Shown piece after piece: positions 27,162 to 35,005 of a stretch of 64,000 nt of DNA. The DNA comes from Neobacillus drentensis (GTDB lineage Bacteria; Bacillota; Bacilli; Bacillales; Cytobacillaceae), in the NCBI RefSeq assembly GCF_021560175.1, contig NZ_CP091110.1, positions 191,001-255,000 on the forward strand. Direction: 5' to 3'. A program made the translations under genes and the position numbers. The notes under the pieces are model-generated. The model saw only the letters and a list, made by a program, of their open reading frames with translations. It did no database searches and was not told the DNA's origin. The stretch's first letter is position 1; every line of letters starts with the position of its first letter.

Positions 27162-27416
27162 TTATTGTCTTTTAGTCAAGTTTTCCTGTGCCATTTTGAC
27201 CAGTTCACGGACCATGCTGCCGCCTAGTCTGCCGCCGACCTTCCCAGCCTGTTCAGATGTCAGTTGGCCATTATACCCTTTTTTCAGGGGAACACCAACC
27301 TCTTCAGCTGCTTCAAATTTAGCATTCTCAGGACTACCCGATTGGACCACTCTTGCTTTTAAGGCGTCTAATCCATTACGGGCTTCTGGAACAAGTATTT
27401 TGTTGCGTCTTGACAT
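27162..27416 (-). CDS. Alpha/beta-type small acid-soluble spore protein
   Basis: 84 aa. SASPs of this type coat spore DNA and protect it from UV and heat, and are degraded by GPR at germination. Family marks: the GPR cleavage segment FEAAEEVGV, GYNGQLTSEQAGKVGGRLGGSMVRELVKMA and a short basic tail. ATG 27416 has AAGGAGGG 7 nt upstream; the frame extends further upstream without reason. It is monocistronic, as usual for sasp genes, with a GAGCCATT/AATGGCTC hairpin after it (27135-27154). Expected forespore sigma-G control; I cannot read a clear sigma-G promoter. Confidence 0.95.
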   Translation of the reverse strand: MSRRNKILVPEARNGLDALKARVVQSGSPENAKFEAAEEVGVPLKKGYNGQLTSEQAGKVGGRLGGSMVRELVKMAQENLTKRQ

Positions 27417-27493
27417 GAAAATCCCTCCTTTACAGTAAGGATTCCCAATGAAAAAAATAATCAACGCCTATGGATAAATCCTTATCTTTCCAG

Positions 27494-27499
27494 TATAAT
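27494..27499 (+). promoter_or_regulatory. -10 element upstream of the argS T-box
   Basis: Perfect TATAAT about 35 nt before the T-box stem I. The -35 is weak (TGGATA near 27470). Confidence 0.45.
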
Positions 27500-27527
27500 A
27501 ACTGTTAATCAACTGCAAAATCTATGA

Positions 27528-27745
27528 AAAAGAGAGTAGTTATCTGGGAAGTCCTAGCGAGTCAGGGACGGTGGAAGCCTGATATTGAGCAGATAATGAA
27601 GCGCACTTTGGAGATGCCAGCCTGAACGAAATAGGGTGTGGCCGGAGATTCCTCCGTTACAAAAGAAAGCTGGTTCATTTGAACAATTAGAGTGGTACCG
27701 CGGGAAATACAAACTCTCGTCTCTTTTATAGAGGCGGGGGTTTTT
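27528..27745 (+). ncRNA. T-box riboswitch controlling argS (specifier CGC)
   Basis: Leader RNA that binds uncharged tRNA-Arg and lets transcription continue. The T-box sequence AGAGTGGTACCGCGG is at 27689-27703. Stem I contains GGTGGAAGCC and the specifier-loop pattern GAAG-CGC-ACTTTGGAG; CGC (27602-27604), an arginine codon followed by A, is the likely specifier and agrees with the downstream gene. The terminator is CTCTCGTCTC/GAGGCGGGGG (about 27714-27740) followed by seven T, and its 5' side competes with the T-box. Confidence 0.93.
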
Positions 27746-27780
27746 TTATTTATTTTTTTCAAAAAAGGAGGCTATTAATA

Positions 27781-29475
27781 ATGAACTATAAAAACGAGCT
27801 GGCATCCATACTCAATGGGCTGCTTGACCAAGAAATTTCAACTGCACAATTGGAAATTTTAATTGAAAAACCAAAAAATCCCGACCATGGAGACTTAGCA
27901 TTCCCCTGCTTTACACTTGCTAAAATAAAACGAAAATCACCTAACGTTATTGCCAACGAACTAAGCGAGCAAATTAAATCACCAGCTTTCGATAAAGTAG
28001 AGGTCGCAGGCGGGTATATCAATATTTTCTTAAATAAAAAGCTGGTGTCTGAAAAACTCATTAACCAAGTGATTACGGAAAAGGGACAATTTGGCGCACT
28101 TGATTTCGGGAAGGGTGGCACGGTCACGATTGATATGTCATCGCCGAATATTGCCAAGCCGTTCTCAATGGGACATTTGCGTTCGACCGTGATAGGGAAT
28201 GCCTTAGCTCATATTGCAGCAAAATGCGGCTATAAGCCGTTCAAGATTAACCACCTTGGCGATTGGGGTACACAGTTTGGAAAACTAATTACGGCCTATA
28301 AACTTTGGGGCGAAGAAGAAAAGGTTAAACAAAATCCAATCAAAGAACTCCTATCCCTGTATATTAAGTTCCATGAAGAGGCAGAAGGGGACAAATCGTT
28401 AGAAGATGAAGGCCGCAGCTGGTTTAAAAAGCTGGAGGATGGAAATGAGGAGGCACAGAAACTTTGGCAGTGGTTCCGCGACGAGTCACTAAAAGAGTTC
28501 TCGCGAATATATGACCTGATGAATGTAGAATTTGATTCGTTTGCCGGTGAAGCTTTTTACAATGACAAAATGGATCGAATTGTCAACCTGCTTGAGGAAA
28601 AACAGCTATTAGTAGAATCTGATCAGGCGATGGTCGTGGATTTAACAGAGGAACAGCTCCCGCCATGTCTAATCAAAAAGTCGGATGGGGCTACACTTTA
28701 TGCCACCCGCGATTTGGCAGCAGCACTGTATCGTAAAGAAAACTATGATTTTGTTCAGTCGTTATATGTAGTCGGCCATGAACAAAGTCTGCATTTCAAG
28801 CAGCTTATCGCAGTTCTAGGGAAAATGGGTTATGAATGGGCTGAGAAAATGGTTCATGTCCCATTCGGAATGATGTTAAAAGACGGCAAAAAGATGTCCA
28901 CACGTAAGGGTAAGGTCGTTTTATTAGAGGAAGTATTAAACGAGTCGATCGCAATGGCTCGCCATAATATTGATGAAAAGAATCCGAATTTGCTTAACAA
29001 GGATCAGGTAGCGAAACAGGTGGGCGTAGGAGCGGTCATTTTCCATGATTTAAAAAATAACCGCATGAATGATATTGAATTTTCCCTGGAGGAAATGCTC
29101 CGTTTTGAAGGAGAGACAGGGCCATATGTGCAGTACACCTTTGCACGTGCATGCTCGATTCTACGAAAAGGAGATTATCACGCAGAAGCTCTTGCTGATA
29201 ACGAGCCAAATACGTGGGAAAAGGAATGGAAGGTAGCGAGTCTCTTGCTGGACTTTGCACCGGCTATTAAGCGGGCGTGTGAGAATCATGATCCATCGCT
29301 TGTCGCGAAGTACATTATTGATGTAGCGCAAAGCTTTAATAAGTACTATGCAGAAGTGAAAATCCTAGAGGAAAATGAAAATCTAGCGTCCCGCCTAGCG
29401 CTTGTCTTTTCGGTTACCGTTGTCCTTAAAGAGGGCTTGCGCCTGTTAGGTATTGAAGCACCTGAAGAAATGTAA
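27781..29475 (+). CDS. argS: Arginyl-tRNA synthetase ArgS
   Basis: Charges tRNA-Arg in the cytoplasm. Class I synthetase, 564 aa: N-terminal additional domain (1-100), HIGH-type motif FSMGHLRST with His132, the KINHLGDWGTQFGKL segment, KMSTRKGKVV near 371, and a C-terminal DALR anticodon domain ending LRLLGIEAPEEM. ATG follows AAAAAAGGAGGC. The preceding T-box with an Arg specifier supports both identity and control. The arginine tRNA in the tRNA cluster (ACG anticodon) would read the CGC codon of the specifier. Confidence 0.98.
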   Translation: MNYKNELASILNGLLDQEISTAQLEILIEKPKNPDHGDLAFPCFTLAKIKRKSPNVIANELSEQIKSPAFDKVEVAGGYINIFLNKKLVSEKLINQVITEKGQFGALDFGKGGTVTIDMSSPNIAKPFSMGHLRSTVIGNALAHIAAKCGYKPFKINHLGDWGTQFGKLITAYKLWGEEEKVKQNPIKELLSLYIKFHEEAEGDKSLEDEGRSWFKKLEDGNEEAQKLWQWFRDESLKEFSRIYDLMNVEFDSFAGEAFYNDKMDRIVNLLEEKQLLVESDQAMVVDLTEEQLPPCLIKKSDGATLYATRDLAAALYRKENYDFVQSLYVVGHEQSLHFKQLIAVLGKMGYEWAEKMVHVPFGMMLKDGKKMSTRKGKVVLLEEVLNESIAMARHNIDEKNPNLLNKDQVAKQVGVGAVIFHDLKNNRMNDIEFSLEEMLRFEGETGPYVQYTFARACSILRKGDYHAEALADNEPNTWEKEWKVASLLLDFAPAIKRACENHDPSLVAKYIIDVAQSFNKYYAEVKILEENENLASRLALVFSVTVVLKEGLRLLGIEAPEEM

Positions 29476-29549
29476 AGTCGTTTCATTTAATATTAGTTCC
29501 ATATTGAGTATAGAATAGAAAGCGAGAAGGTATGAGAGGAGAAGATAGA

Positions 29550-30017
29550 ATGAGTGAACTGCTAATTAAAAGCTTTGAGCTGACAAGAAGTAAATTAGTA
29601 AAAAGTGTAGAAATGCTTAATGAGGCAAATGTGGATGTACAACCAGTGGGATTTAACAATACCATCCATTGGCATGTGGGTCATGTCCTAACGGTTGCAG
29701 AACAATTTATGTTTGGTTTTCCTAAAAAGTCAACCAGTCTTCCTGCTCATTATATGGAGTATTTTGCCACTGGTACAAAACCAGCTGATTGGCAAGGTAA
29801 GGTTCCATCCATAAAAGTATTAGCGGAGCAGTTAAAGGACCAAATGAACAGAATCAAGGAAATTCCGGCAGAGAGCTTTAGTGAAAGGTTAAAAACACCG
29901 TTTCTTGGTCAAGAAACCTTTGGAGAATTGGCTAATCTTGCTATCTTTCATGAGGCGAACCATCTAGGTCAAATCCAAGCGATGAACCGAGTAATTGATA
30001 CAGCAAACACCAAATAA
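29550..30017 (+). CDS. DinB-family protein
   Basis: 155 aa, predicted four-helix bundle of the DinB/YfiT group. Possible metal-binding histidines are visible as HWHVGH near residue 44 and HEANHLGQI near 135. Members of this family include metal-dependent thiol transferases, but many are uncharacterised, so I give no reaction. ATG 29550 with GAGGAG 9 nt upstream is preferred over ATG 29532. It stands downstream of argS with a separate terminator (30027) and shows no operon link. Confidence 0.85.
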   Translation: MSELLIKSFELTRSKLVKSVEMLNEANVDVQPVGFNNTIHWHVGHVLTVAEQFMFGFPKKSTSLPAHYMEYFATGTKPADWQGKVPSIKVLAEQLKDQMNRIKEIPAESFSERLKTPFLGQETFGELANLAIFHEANHLGQIQAMNRVIDTANTK

Positions 30018-30026
30018 TTTTCGCGG

Positions 30027-30064
30027 AAAGTCGTTTCTATTGATCAACAGAAACGACTTTTCAT
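30027..30064 (+). terminator. Terminator after the DinB gene
   Basis: AAAGTCGTTTCT (30027-30038) pairs with AGAAACGACTTT (30049-30060). Confidence 0.8.
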
Positions 30065-30093
30065 ACATATAAGGGAAGGGGATTCTTTGCTTT

Positions 30094-31275
30094 ATGGAAA
30101 AACAGCTTCAGAAAGAAAAGATTTGGACAAAAGACTTTATACTGATTTGTCTGGCTAATTTCTTTATCTTTCTTGGGTTTCAAATGACACTTCCGACGAT
30201 TCCACTGTTTGTGGAAGATTTAGGCGGCAATGATCAGTTAATTGGCTTTGTTGTCGGAATATTTACATTTTCTGCGTTATTGCTTCGTCCTTATGCAGGT
30301 AAGGCTCTTGAAACGAAAGGCAGAAGATTTGTGTATATAATCGGCTTAGCCATCTTTGTGATTTCAGTTGGCTCTTTTGGTTTCTTAACTAGTATCGTTT
30401 TGTTATTTATGATGCGGGTCGTACAAGGTGGCGGCTGGGGCTTTTCTACAACGGCATCAGGAACGATCGCCTCAGATTTAATTCCTGTCTCGAGGCGGGG
30501 GGAGGGGATGGGTTTTTACGGACTATCAGGTAATTTGGCGCTGGCGTTTGGCCCGTCATTAGGTCTGATTTTAACAGAGATTATCCCGTTTAAACCATTT
30601 TTTCTTCTTTGTGCTGGTTTAGGCTTGGCCGCACTGATTCTCTCATCGAGAATTACCTATAAACAAGTGGACCCCAAACCGGTGCACGGAAAAACCAAAC
30701 TTGATCTGTATGAAAAAGGGGCCTTAAAGCCATCAGCTCTAATGTTTTTTATTACGTTTACCTTTGGCGGGATTGCAGCCTTTCTTCCGTTATATACAGC
30801 CGAAAAGCATATTTCGGGGATTCAATTATACTTCTTATTCTACGCAGTGGCTTTGATGATCACGAGAACGTTTGCGGGTCAGTTATATGACCGAAAAGGA
30901 CTTCGGGCCGTTTTTATTCCGGGAACCTTACTCATTTTAGTTGCTATGATACTGCTAGCCTGGCTGCCTAATAGCCTCATCTTATATCTTGCGGCGATTC
31001 TATATGGATTGGGATTTGGGATGGTCCAGCCCGCTCTTCAGGCCTGGTCTATTGAAAAGGTGCCTGTCAATCGAAGGGGAATGGCGACAGCCACCTTCTA
31101 TTCCTTTTTTGACCTGGGAATCGGCCTTGGTGCCATGATATTCGGCCAAATAAGCCATCTCCTTGGCTACAGCAGTATTTATCAAACAGCAGCTGTCTCA
31201 ATTGCGGTTTCGATGCTGCTCTATTTCTATTTCTTACATAGGGATCGCTTGAGGTCCCAAAGAATGGGTAATTAA
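30094..31275 (+). CDS. Major facilitator superfamily transporter (DHA1-like)
   Basis: 393 aa with 12 hydrophobic segments; the membrane carrier uses the proton gradient. The loop 2-3 motif region reads LLLRPYAGKALETKGRRFVY, and the TM5 region GLSGNLALAFGPSLGLILTE resembles motif C of drug-proton antiporters. The first helix begins at about residue 15. The ribosome binding site AAGGGG is 12 nt from ATG, a little far. Nothing nearby hints at a substrate. A perfect terminator follows (31276-31304). Confidence 0.88.
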   Translation: MEKQLQKEKIWTKDFILICLANFFIFLGFQMTLPTIPLFVEDLGGNDQLIGFVVGIFTFSALLLRPYAGKALETKGRRFVYIIGLAIFVISVGSFGFLTSIVLLFMMRVVQGGGWGFSTTASGTIASDLIPVSRRGEGMGFYGLSGNLALAFGPSLGLILTEIIPFKPFFLLCAGLGLAALILSSRITYKQVDPKPVHGKTKLDLYEKGALKPSALMFFITFTFGGIAAFLPLYTAEKHISGIQLYFLFYAVALMITRTFAGQLYDRKGLRAVFIPGTLLILVAMILLAWLPNSLILYLAAILYGLGFGMVQPALQAWSIEKVPVNRRGMATATFYSFFDLGIGLGAMIFGQISHLLGYSSIYQTAAVSIAVSMLLYFYFLHRDRLRSQRMGN

Positions 31276-31304
31276 AAGGTATGGATTAGATCCATACCTT
31301 TTTT
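31276..31304 (+). terminator. Terminator after the MFS gene
   Basis: AAGGTATGGAT/ATCCATACCTT with 3-nt loop, then TTTT. Confidence 0.85.
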
Positions 31305-31514
31305 CGATCCTTTGGGATAAAGCTGGATGATTTCATTGGAAATGGAAACAGTAAAGGTAGCTATCCCTTTTTAAATGACAGACGCTTACATAAACAGCGT
31401 TCATCAAAATGTTAAATATTGTGCTCTTTTTTAAAGAAATACTTCATATTAACAACGCTGTTGTGATAAAATCAATCGGTAATTCTACTTCAAAAAGTGG
31501 TGGGTGAAAATCAC

Positions 31515-33341
31515 GTGCTTTCTTCTTTTAAGCGTTTTTTAATCGGCCGTCCGTTAAAGTCGACGGAATTGGGCGAGCAAAAGTTAGGAATTTTAAAGGC
31601 GTTAGCCATTTTATCTTCAGATGCCTTATCGTCAGTAGCTTACGGAACTGAACAAATCCTGATTGTACTAGCAACGATTAGCGTTTTGGCTTTCTGGTAT
31701 TCCGTACCTATTGCTGTTGGGGTACTATTTCTCTTAGCTGCACTTATATTATCTTATCGGCAAATTATTTATTCGTATCCTCATGGCGGAGGGGCTTACG
31801 TCGTTTCGAAAGAAAATATCGGAGAGAAGGCAGGTTTAATTGCCGGTGGCTCCTTATTAGTTGATTACATCTTAACGGTGGCGGTGAGTGTTACAGCCGG
31901 TACGGATGCGATTACCTCTGCGTTTCCGTCTTTACATCAACACACTGTTTCCATTGCCTGTGTATTAGTTATATTGATTACGATTTTGAATCTGCGCGGA
32001 TTAACCGAATCTGCCACCATTTTGGCTTATCCGGTCTATTTATTTGTCATAGCGCTGTTTTTACTAATTGGTGTCGGGATTTTTAAAGTTTTAACGGGGG
32101 ATATTTCCCCAACTGCCCAGCATGCTCCAATTGGGGCGCCTGTTCAGGGAATTACCCTATTCTTGCTTCTTCGTGCCTTTGCATCAGGATGTTCAGCCTT
32201 AACAGGAGTAGAAGCCATTTCTAATGCAATCCCAACCTTTAAAGACCCGGCACCTAGAAATGCCGCGAAAACATTAGTATTAATGGGTTCCCTATTGGCC
32301 TTGTTATTTTCGGGAATTACCTTTTTGGCCTATTATTACGGAATTGCACCGAAAGTGGACGAAACCGTTGTTTCACAAATTGCCAAAGAAACTTTTGGGC
32401 GTAATTATCTTTACTTCTTTGTCCAAGGAACAACAGCCTTGATTTTGGTGCTAGCTGCCAATACCGGCTATTCAGCTTTTCCACTATTAGCGTTTGCGCT
32501 TGCAAAAGATAAATACATGCCGAGGATGTTTACGATTCGAGGAGACCGTCTTGGTTATTCCAATGGGATTGTGTCTTTGGGAGTTGCTTCCATCATTTTA
32601 ATCATCGTGTCAAAGGGCCAGACGGAGCACTTAATCCCACTTTATGCGGTTGGTGTGTTTATTCCGTTTACCTTATCACAAACAGGGATGATTATTAAAT
32701 GGCTGCGTTCAAAACCAGCGGGCTGGGTAGCCAAATTAACCGCCAATCTCATTGGGGCGCTGATTACTTTAACCGTATTAATCATTTTCTTTGTGACGAA
32801 ATTTAGTCAAGTATGGTTTGTCGTTATATTCTTGCCGTTAATTGTTCTTATGTTTAAACGAATTAATTCACATTATGAGTCAGTTGGGGAACAGTTACGA
32901 ATCCATCCGGAAGATGAAGCAATGGCGATTCAAGGAAACGTCATTATTGTTCCGGTTGCTGGGATTACCAAAGTGGTAGAAAACTCTATCAATTACGCGA
33001 AATCTCTAACAGATCAAATTTTTGCTGTTTATGTCTCCTTTGATCGTGAAGATGAAAAACGATTCGAGGAAAAATGGCAGAAGTGGCAGCCTGATGTCCG
33101 GTTGGTCACCTTGCACTCACACTATCGCAGCATCTTAAATCCATTGTCAAAGTTTATTGATACAGTTGAGCACAAAGCGAGCGAAAATAATTATCGAGTT
33201 ACTGTGCTGATTCCGCAGTTTATTACGAAAAAAAGCTGGCACAATATCCTGCACAACCAATCAAGTTTGTTAATTCGTGCTTACCTGATTTTTAAGAAGA
33301 AGGTTATTGTGGCGACACTTCCTTTTCATTTTAAGAAATAG
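31515..33341 (+). CDS. kimA: KimA-like high-affinity potassium importer (YdaO, KUP family)
   Basis: Membrane potassium/proton symporter. The 608 aa agree closely with Bacillus KimA: N-terminal FKRFLIGRPLKS, LSSDALSSVAYGTEQIL, the YPHGGGAYVVSKENIGEK loop, 12 TM segments to about 450, and a C-terminal cytoplasmic domain of about 150 aa that binds c-di-AMP in KimA. GTG 31515 is chosen because GGTGGGTG lies 8 nt before it; GTG 31497 lies in that site. In B. subtilis this gene sits behind a c-di-AMP riboswitch. The 210-nt leader here shows no ydaO-type core, only an 8-bp inverted repeat ACAGCGTT/AACGCTGT (31394 and 31454). Confidence 0.93.
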   Translation: MLSSFKRFLIGRPLKSTELGEQKLGILKALAILSSDALSSVAYGTEQILIVLATISVLAFWYSVPIAVGVLFLLAALILSYRQIIYSYPHGGGAYVVSKENIGEKAGLIAGGSLLVDYILTVAVSVTAGTDAITSAFPSLHQHTVSIACVLVILITILNLRGLTESATILAYPVYLFVIALFLLIGVGIFKVLTGDISPTAQHAPIGAPVQGITLFLLLRAFASGCSALTGVEAISNAIPTFKDPAPRNAAKTLVLMGSLLALLFSGITFLAYYYGIAPKVDETVVSQIAKETFGRNYLYFFVQGTTALILVLAANTGYSAFPLLAFALAKDKYMPRMFTIRGDRLGYSNGIVSLGVASIILIIVSKGQTEHLIPLYAVGVFIPFTLSQTGMIIKWLRSKPAGWVAKLTANLIGALITLTVLIIFFVTKFSQVWFVVIFLPLIVLMFKRINSHYESVGEQLRIHPEDEAMAIQGNVIIVPVAGITKVVENSINYAKSLTDQIFAVYVSFDREDEKRFEEKWQKWQPDVRLVTLHSHYRSILNPLSKFIDTVEHKASENNYRVTVLIPQFITKKSWHNILHNQSSLLIRAYLIFKKKVIVATLPFHFKK

Positions 33342-33381
33342 GAATGGCTGCTTTTATGGAAAATATACTTATAAAAAATGG

Positions 33382-33518
33382 TTTTCTAGGGTTCCGTGGT
33401 CTAAAACCGGTCTGGTCCGAGAGAAAACGTACAGAAGCATCTGCTTCTGTATCCACGGAAGGAGAAAAGCCTGGGAGAAATGGTCGTGCAGCGATCTTTC
33501 TTTCAGGTTTTTTATTTT
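33382..33518 (+). ncRNA. ykkC-class riboswitch, guanidine-I type
   Basis: The conserved ykkC blocks appear in order: CTAGGGTTCCG (33386-33396), GGTCTGGTCCGAGAG (33409-33423), a 10-bp variable hairpin TACAGAAGCA/TGCTTCTGTA (33430-33451), CCACGGAAGGAGAAAAGCC (33453-33471) and TGGGAGAAA. The expression platform is clear: CCTGGGAGAAATGGTCG (33470-33486) pairs with CGATCTTTCTTTCAGG (33492-33507) before a T-run. That 5' arm also belongs to P1, so ligand binding should prevent termination (ON switch). Guanidine as ligand is by subtype-1 resemblance; the ppGpp and PRPP variants of the class need an alignment to exclude. Confidence 0.88.
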
Positions 33519-33540
33519 GGATAGGAAGGGATTGTTGATT

Positions 33541-33861
33541 TTGGAATTTTTGCTTGAAAATAAATGGGTGATATTAGTCAGTCTTGAAGTACTGGCATGG
33601 ACTTCTACTTTTTTTCTTTTATATGCACGGTACCGGCTTAAGTCTAGCTTTTGGTTTAAGGTGGCGACAGTTTTATTCGCCTTAACAGGTGTCATTCCGC
33701 AAGTGCTCATGGGGATCATCAATTTTATTTCATCGAAACGAATCGATCTGTTTACGCTGATTATTGTCCTGCTCCTTGTATATGGCTTTACGATTGGGAA
33801 ACAACATGTAAAAAGGCTTGATGCCTGGGCCAAAACAAAATTTTCAAAGCAATCGACATGA
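33541..33861 (+). CDS. Small three-TM membrane protein under a ykkC-type riboswitch
   Basis: 106 aa from TTG 33541, with AGGAAGGG (33523-33530) 10 nt upstream and placed right after the riboswitch terminator. TTG 33535 is an alternative. Three hydrophobic segments at about 9-31 (WVILVSLEVLAWTSTFFLLY), 36-63 (SFWFKVATVLFALTGVIPQV...) and 69-87, then a basic tail KRLDAWAKTKFSK. The size is near that of SMR guanidinium exporters and TM1 has a glutamate (Glu15), but the SMR GxWAYAxW-type pattern and the fourth helix are absent. I therefore do not call it SMR. The sole visible link to function is the riboswitch. The start codon is weak and the gene is followed by a bidirectional terminator. Confidence 0.75.
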   Translation: MEFLLENKWVILVSLEVLAWTSTFFLLYARYRLKSSFWFKVATVLFALTGVIPQVLMGIINFISSKRIDLFTLIIVLLLVYGFTIGKQHVKRLDAWAKTKFSKQST

Positions 33862-33895
33862 AAAAGCCACCGAGAGTCATTACTCGGTGGTTTTC
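33861..33895. terminator. Bidirectional terminator between the 3-TM gene and dedA
   Basis: GCCACCGAG/CTCGGTGG stem (33866-33874 with 33883-33890), T-rich on the plus side and AAAAA upstream. The last codons of dedA (Thr-Thr-Glu-stop) are part of the stem. Confidence 0.85.
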
Positions 33896-34473
33896 TTCAT
33901 TTTTTTAACTAAATAATAAATAGCACCCAACACAATAGCCGCAATAATAAGCGGTATGACATAAGGCTGTGCGACCTCTTTTACATGTGACCAGTTGCTG
34001 CCTAACGCCTTTCCTAAATACAAAAATAGGATTGACCAAGGCAATATTGCTGCGACCGTGTAAAGAATAAATTTACTGGCAGGCATTTTGGCAATCCCTG
34101 CTGGAATAGAGATAGCGTGTCTTACCACGGGAATAAAGCGAGCAGAAAAGATGACTCCGGCTCCATACTTTTCAAACCAGTGTTCTGCAACATCGATATG
34201 TTTCTTTTTAATGAGGATATATTTCCCGTATTTCTCCAAAAAGGGTCTTCCGCCATAATAACCGGCCCAATATAGAAACAGCTGGGCAATCGTTCCGCCA
34301 ATTGTCCCGGCAATCACAGCGCCGATAAAATTCAAGTGCCCCTGTGAAACCATATAGCCGCCATAGCCTAAAACAATTTCACTTGGGATAATCTCGATCA
34401 TCAGTCCCAAAGCAACACCAAAATAGCCTAACTGTGATAAGAATTCCAAAATAGAGCTAATATAGTCTGTCAT
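33880..34473 (-). CDS. DedA-family membrane protein
   Basis: 197-aa integral membrane protein of the DedA/SNARE-associated (VTT) group; members include phospholipid (undecaprenyl-phosphate and phosphatidylethanolamine) flippases. Family features: E/P-rich re-entrant start IEIIPSEIVLGYGGYM, GGTIAQLFLYWAGYYGG, and FSARFIPVVRHAISIPAGIAKM with the conserved F/Y-x-R-x-x-P-x-x-R. Five hydrophobic segments. ATG follows GCGAAGGTGAATT. Which lipid it moves cannot be told; the UptA and PetA subgroups share these motifs. Confidence 0.88.
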   Translation of the reverse strand: MTDYISSILEFLSQLGYFGVALGLMIEIIPSEIVLGYGGYMVSQGHLNFIGAVIAGTIGGTIAQLFLYWAGYYGGRPFLEKYGKYILIKKKHIDVAEHWFEKYGAGVIFSARFIPVVRHAISIPAGIAKMPASKFILYTVAAILPWSILFLYLGKALGSNWSHVKEVAQPYVIPLIIAAIVLGAIYYLVKKMKKTTE

Positions 34474-34670
34474 AATTCACCTTCGCTTAGTTCTTGTTAA
34501 CAAATTATGTTTCTTATTTTATACCAGTTTGTCTCATATTGAAATAAATATGGTGGTACTTTCAAAATCATGCCTGTTTCAGAAAAGTGACTTCTAGTAT
34601 TAACGATTTTTTAAGCGAAAGGTTTCATTTTTTTTGTAAATTTAAAAAGTATAGAACATGACTTTGAAAA

Positions 34671-34880
34671 TTGTCCAGCTCCAGCGCCCTAGCGGCTAGT
34701 GTCCTTCGCGCTCCGCCCTACGATAAGTCAACATCGAATCGCTGCCGCTCTTCGTGTTGTCTAGCTCCAGCGCCTAGGGGCTCGGGGTCATAAGCCAATC
34801 CGTCAAGAAGGCTAAAGAGCAGCCTTCTCGCCGGCTCGTCTTATGCCTGTCGCCCCTATCAAGGCGCCTCCGCTTTTCGC
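34671..34880. repeat. Two tandem copies of a GC-rich interspersed repeat
   Basis: Unit A starts TTGTCCAGCTCCAGCGCC (34671) and unit B starts TTGTCTAGCTCCAGCGCC (34757). Unit B folds on itself: GCGCCTAGGGGC near 34770 with GCCCCTATCAAGGCGC near 34850, enclosing GTCATAAG/CTTATG and AAGGCT/AGCCTT pairings. Local GC is well above the surrounding A/T-rich spacer. A third partial copy is at 26734. No transposase is nearby. Confidence 0.8.
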
Positions 34881-34895
34881 CTTTCCTTTATCTCA

Positions 34896-35005
34896 GTTGG
34901 AGCACTCCACAAGGAATGCTTCGGCAGCATAAGCATCGCACGAAGGAAAAGCGATAGCTTTTCCGAGGAGGCCATACGCCGCTGACCAGGGCGCTTGCGC
35001 TTTTC
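34896..35005. repeat. Second type of GC-rich repeat (GCACGAAGGAAA-GCGATAGC)
   Basis: Contains CGCACGAAGGAAAAGCGATAGC followed by TTTTCCGAGGAG, also present with compensating changes (AATGCGATAGCATT) at 42868-42901. The inner AAAAGCGATAGCTTTT is a hairpin whose paired bases co-vary between the two copies, so the structure appears to be preserved. It ends at the stop codon of mgtE and may act as its 3' end. Confidence 0.7.

Noticed and set aside
33344..33538. 64-aa open frame between kimA and the 3-TM gene
   Set aside because: It is the translation of the ykkC-type riboswitch and its terminator; its ATG touches AGGA without spacing.
34474..35005. Mobile element or integron cassette in the GC-rich spacer
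   Set aside because: No transposase, integrase or target-site duplication is visible; only short interspersed repeats.
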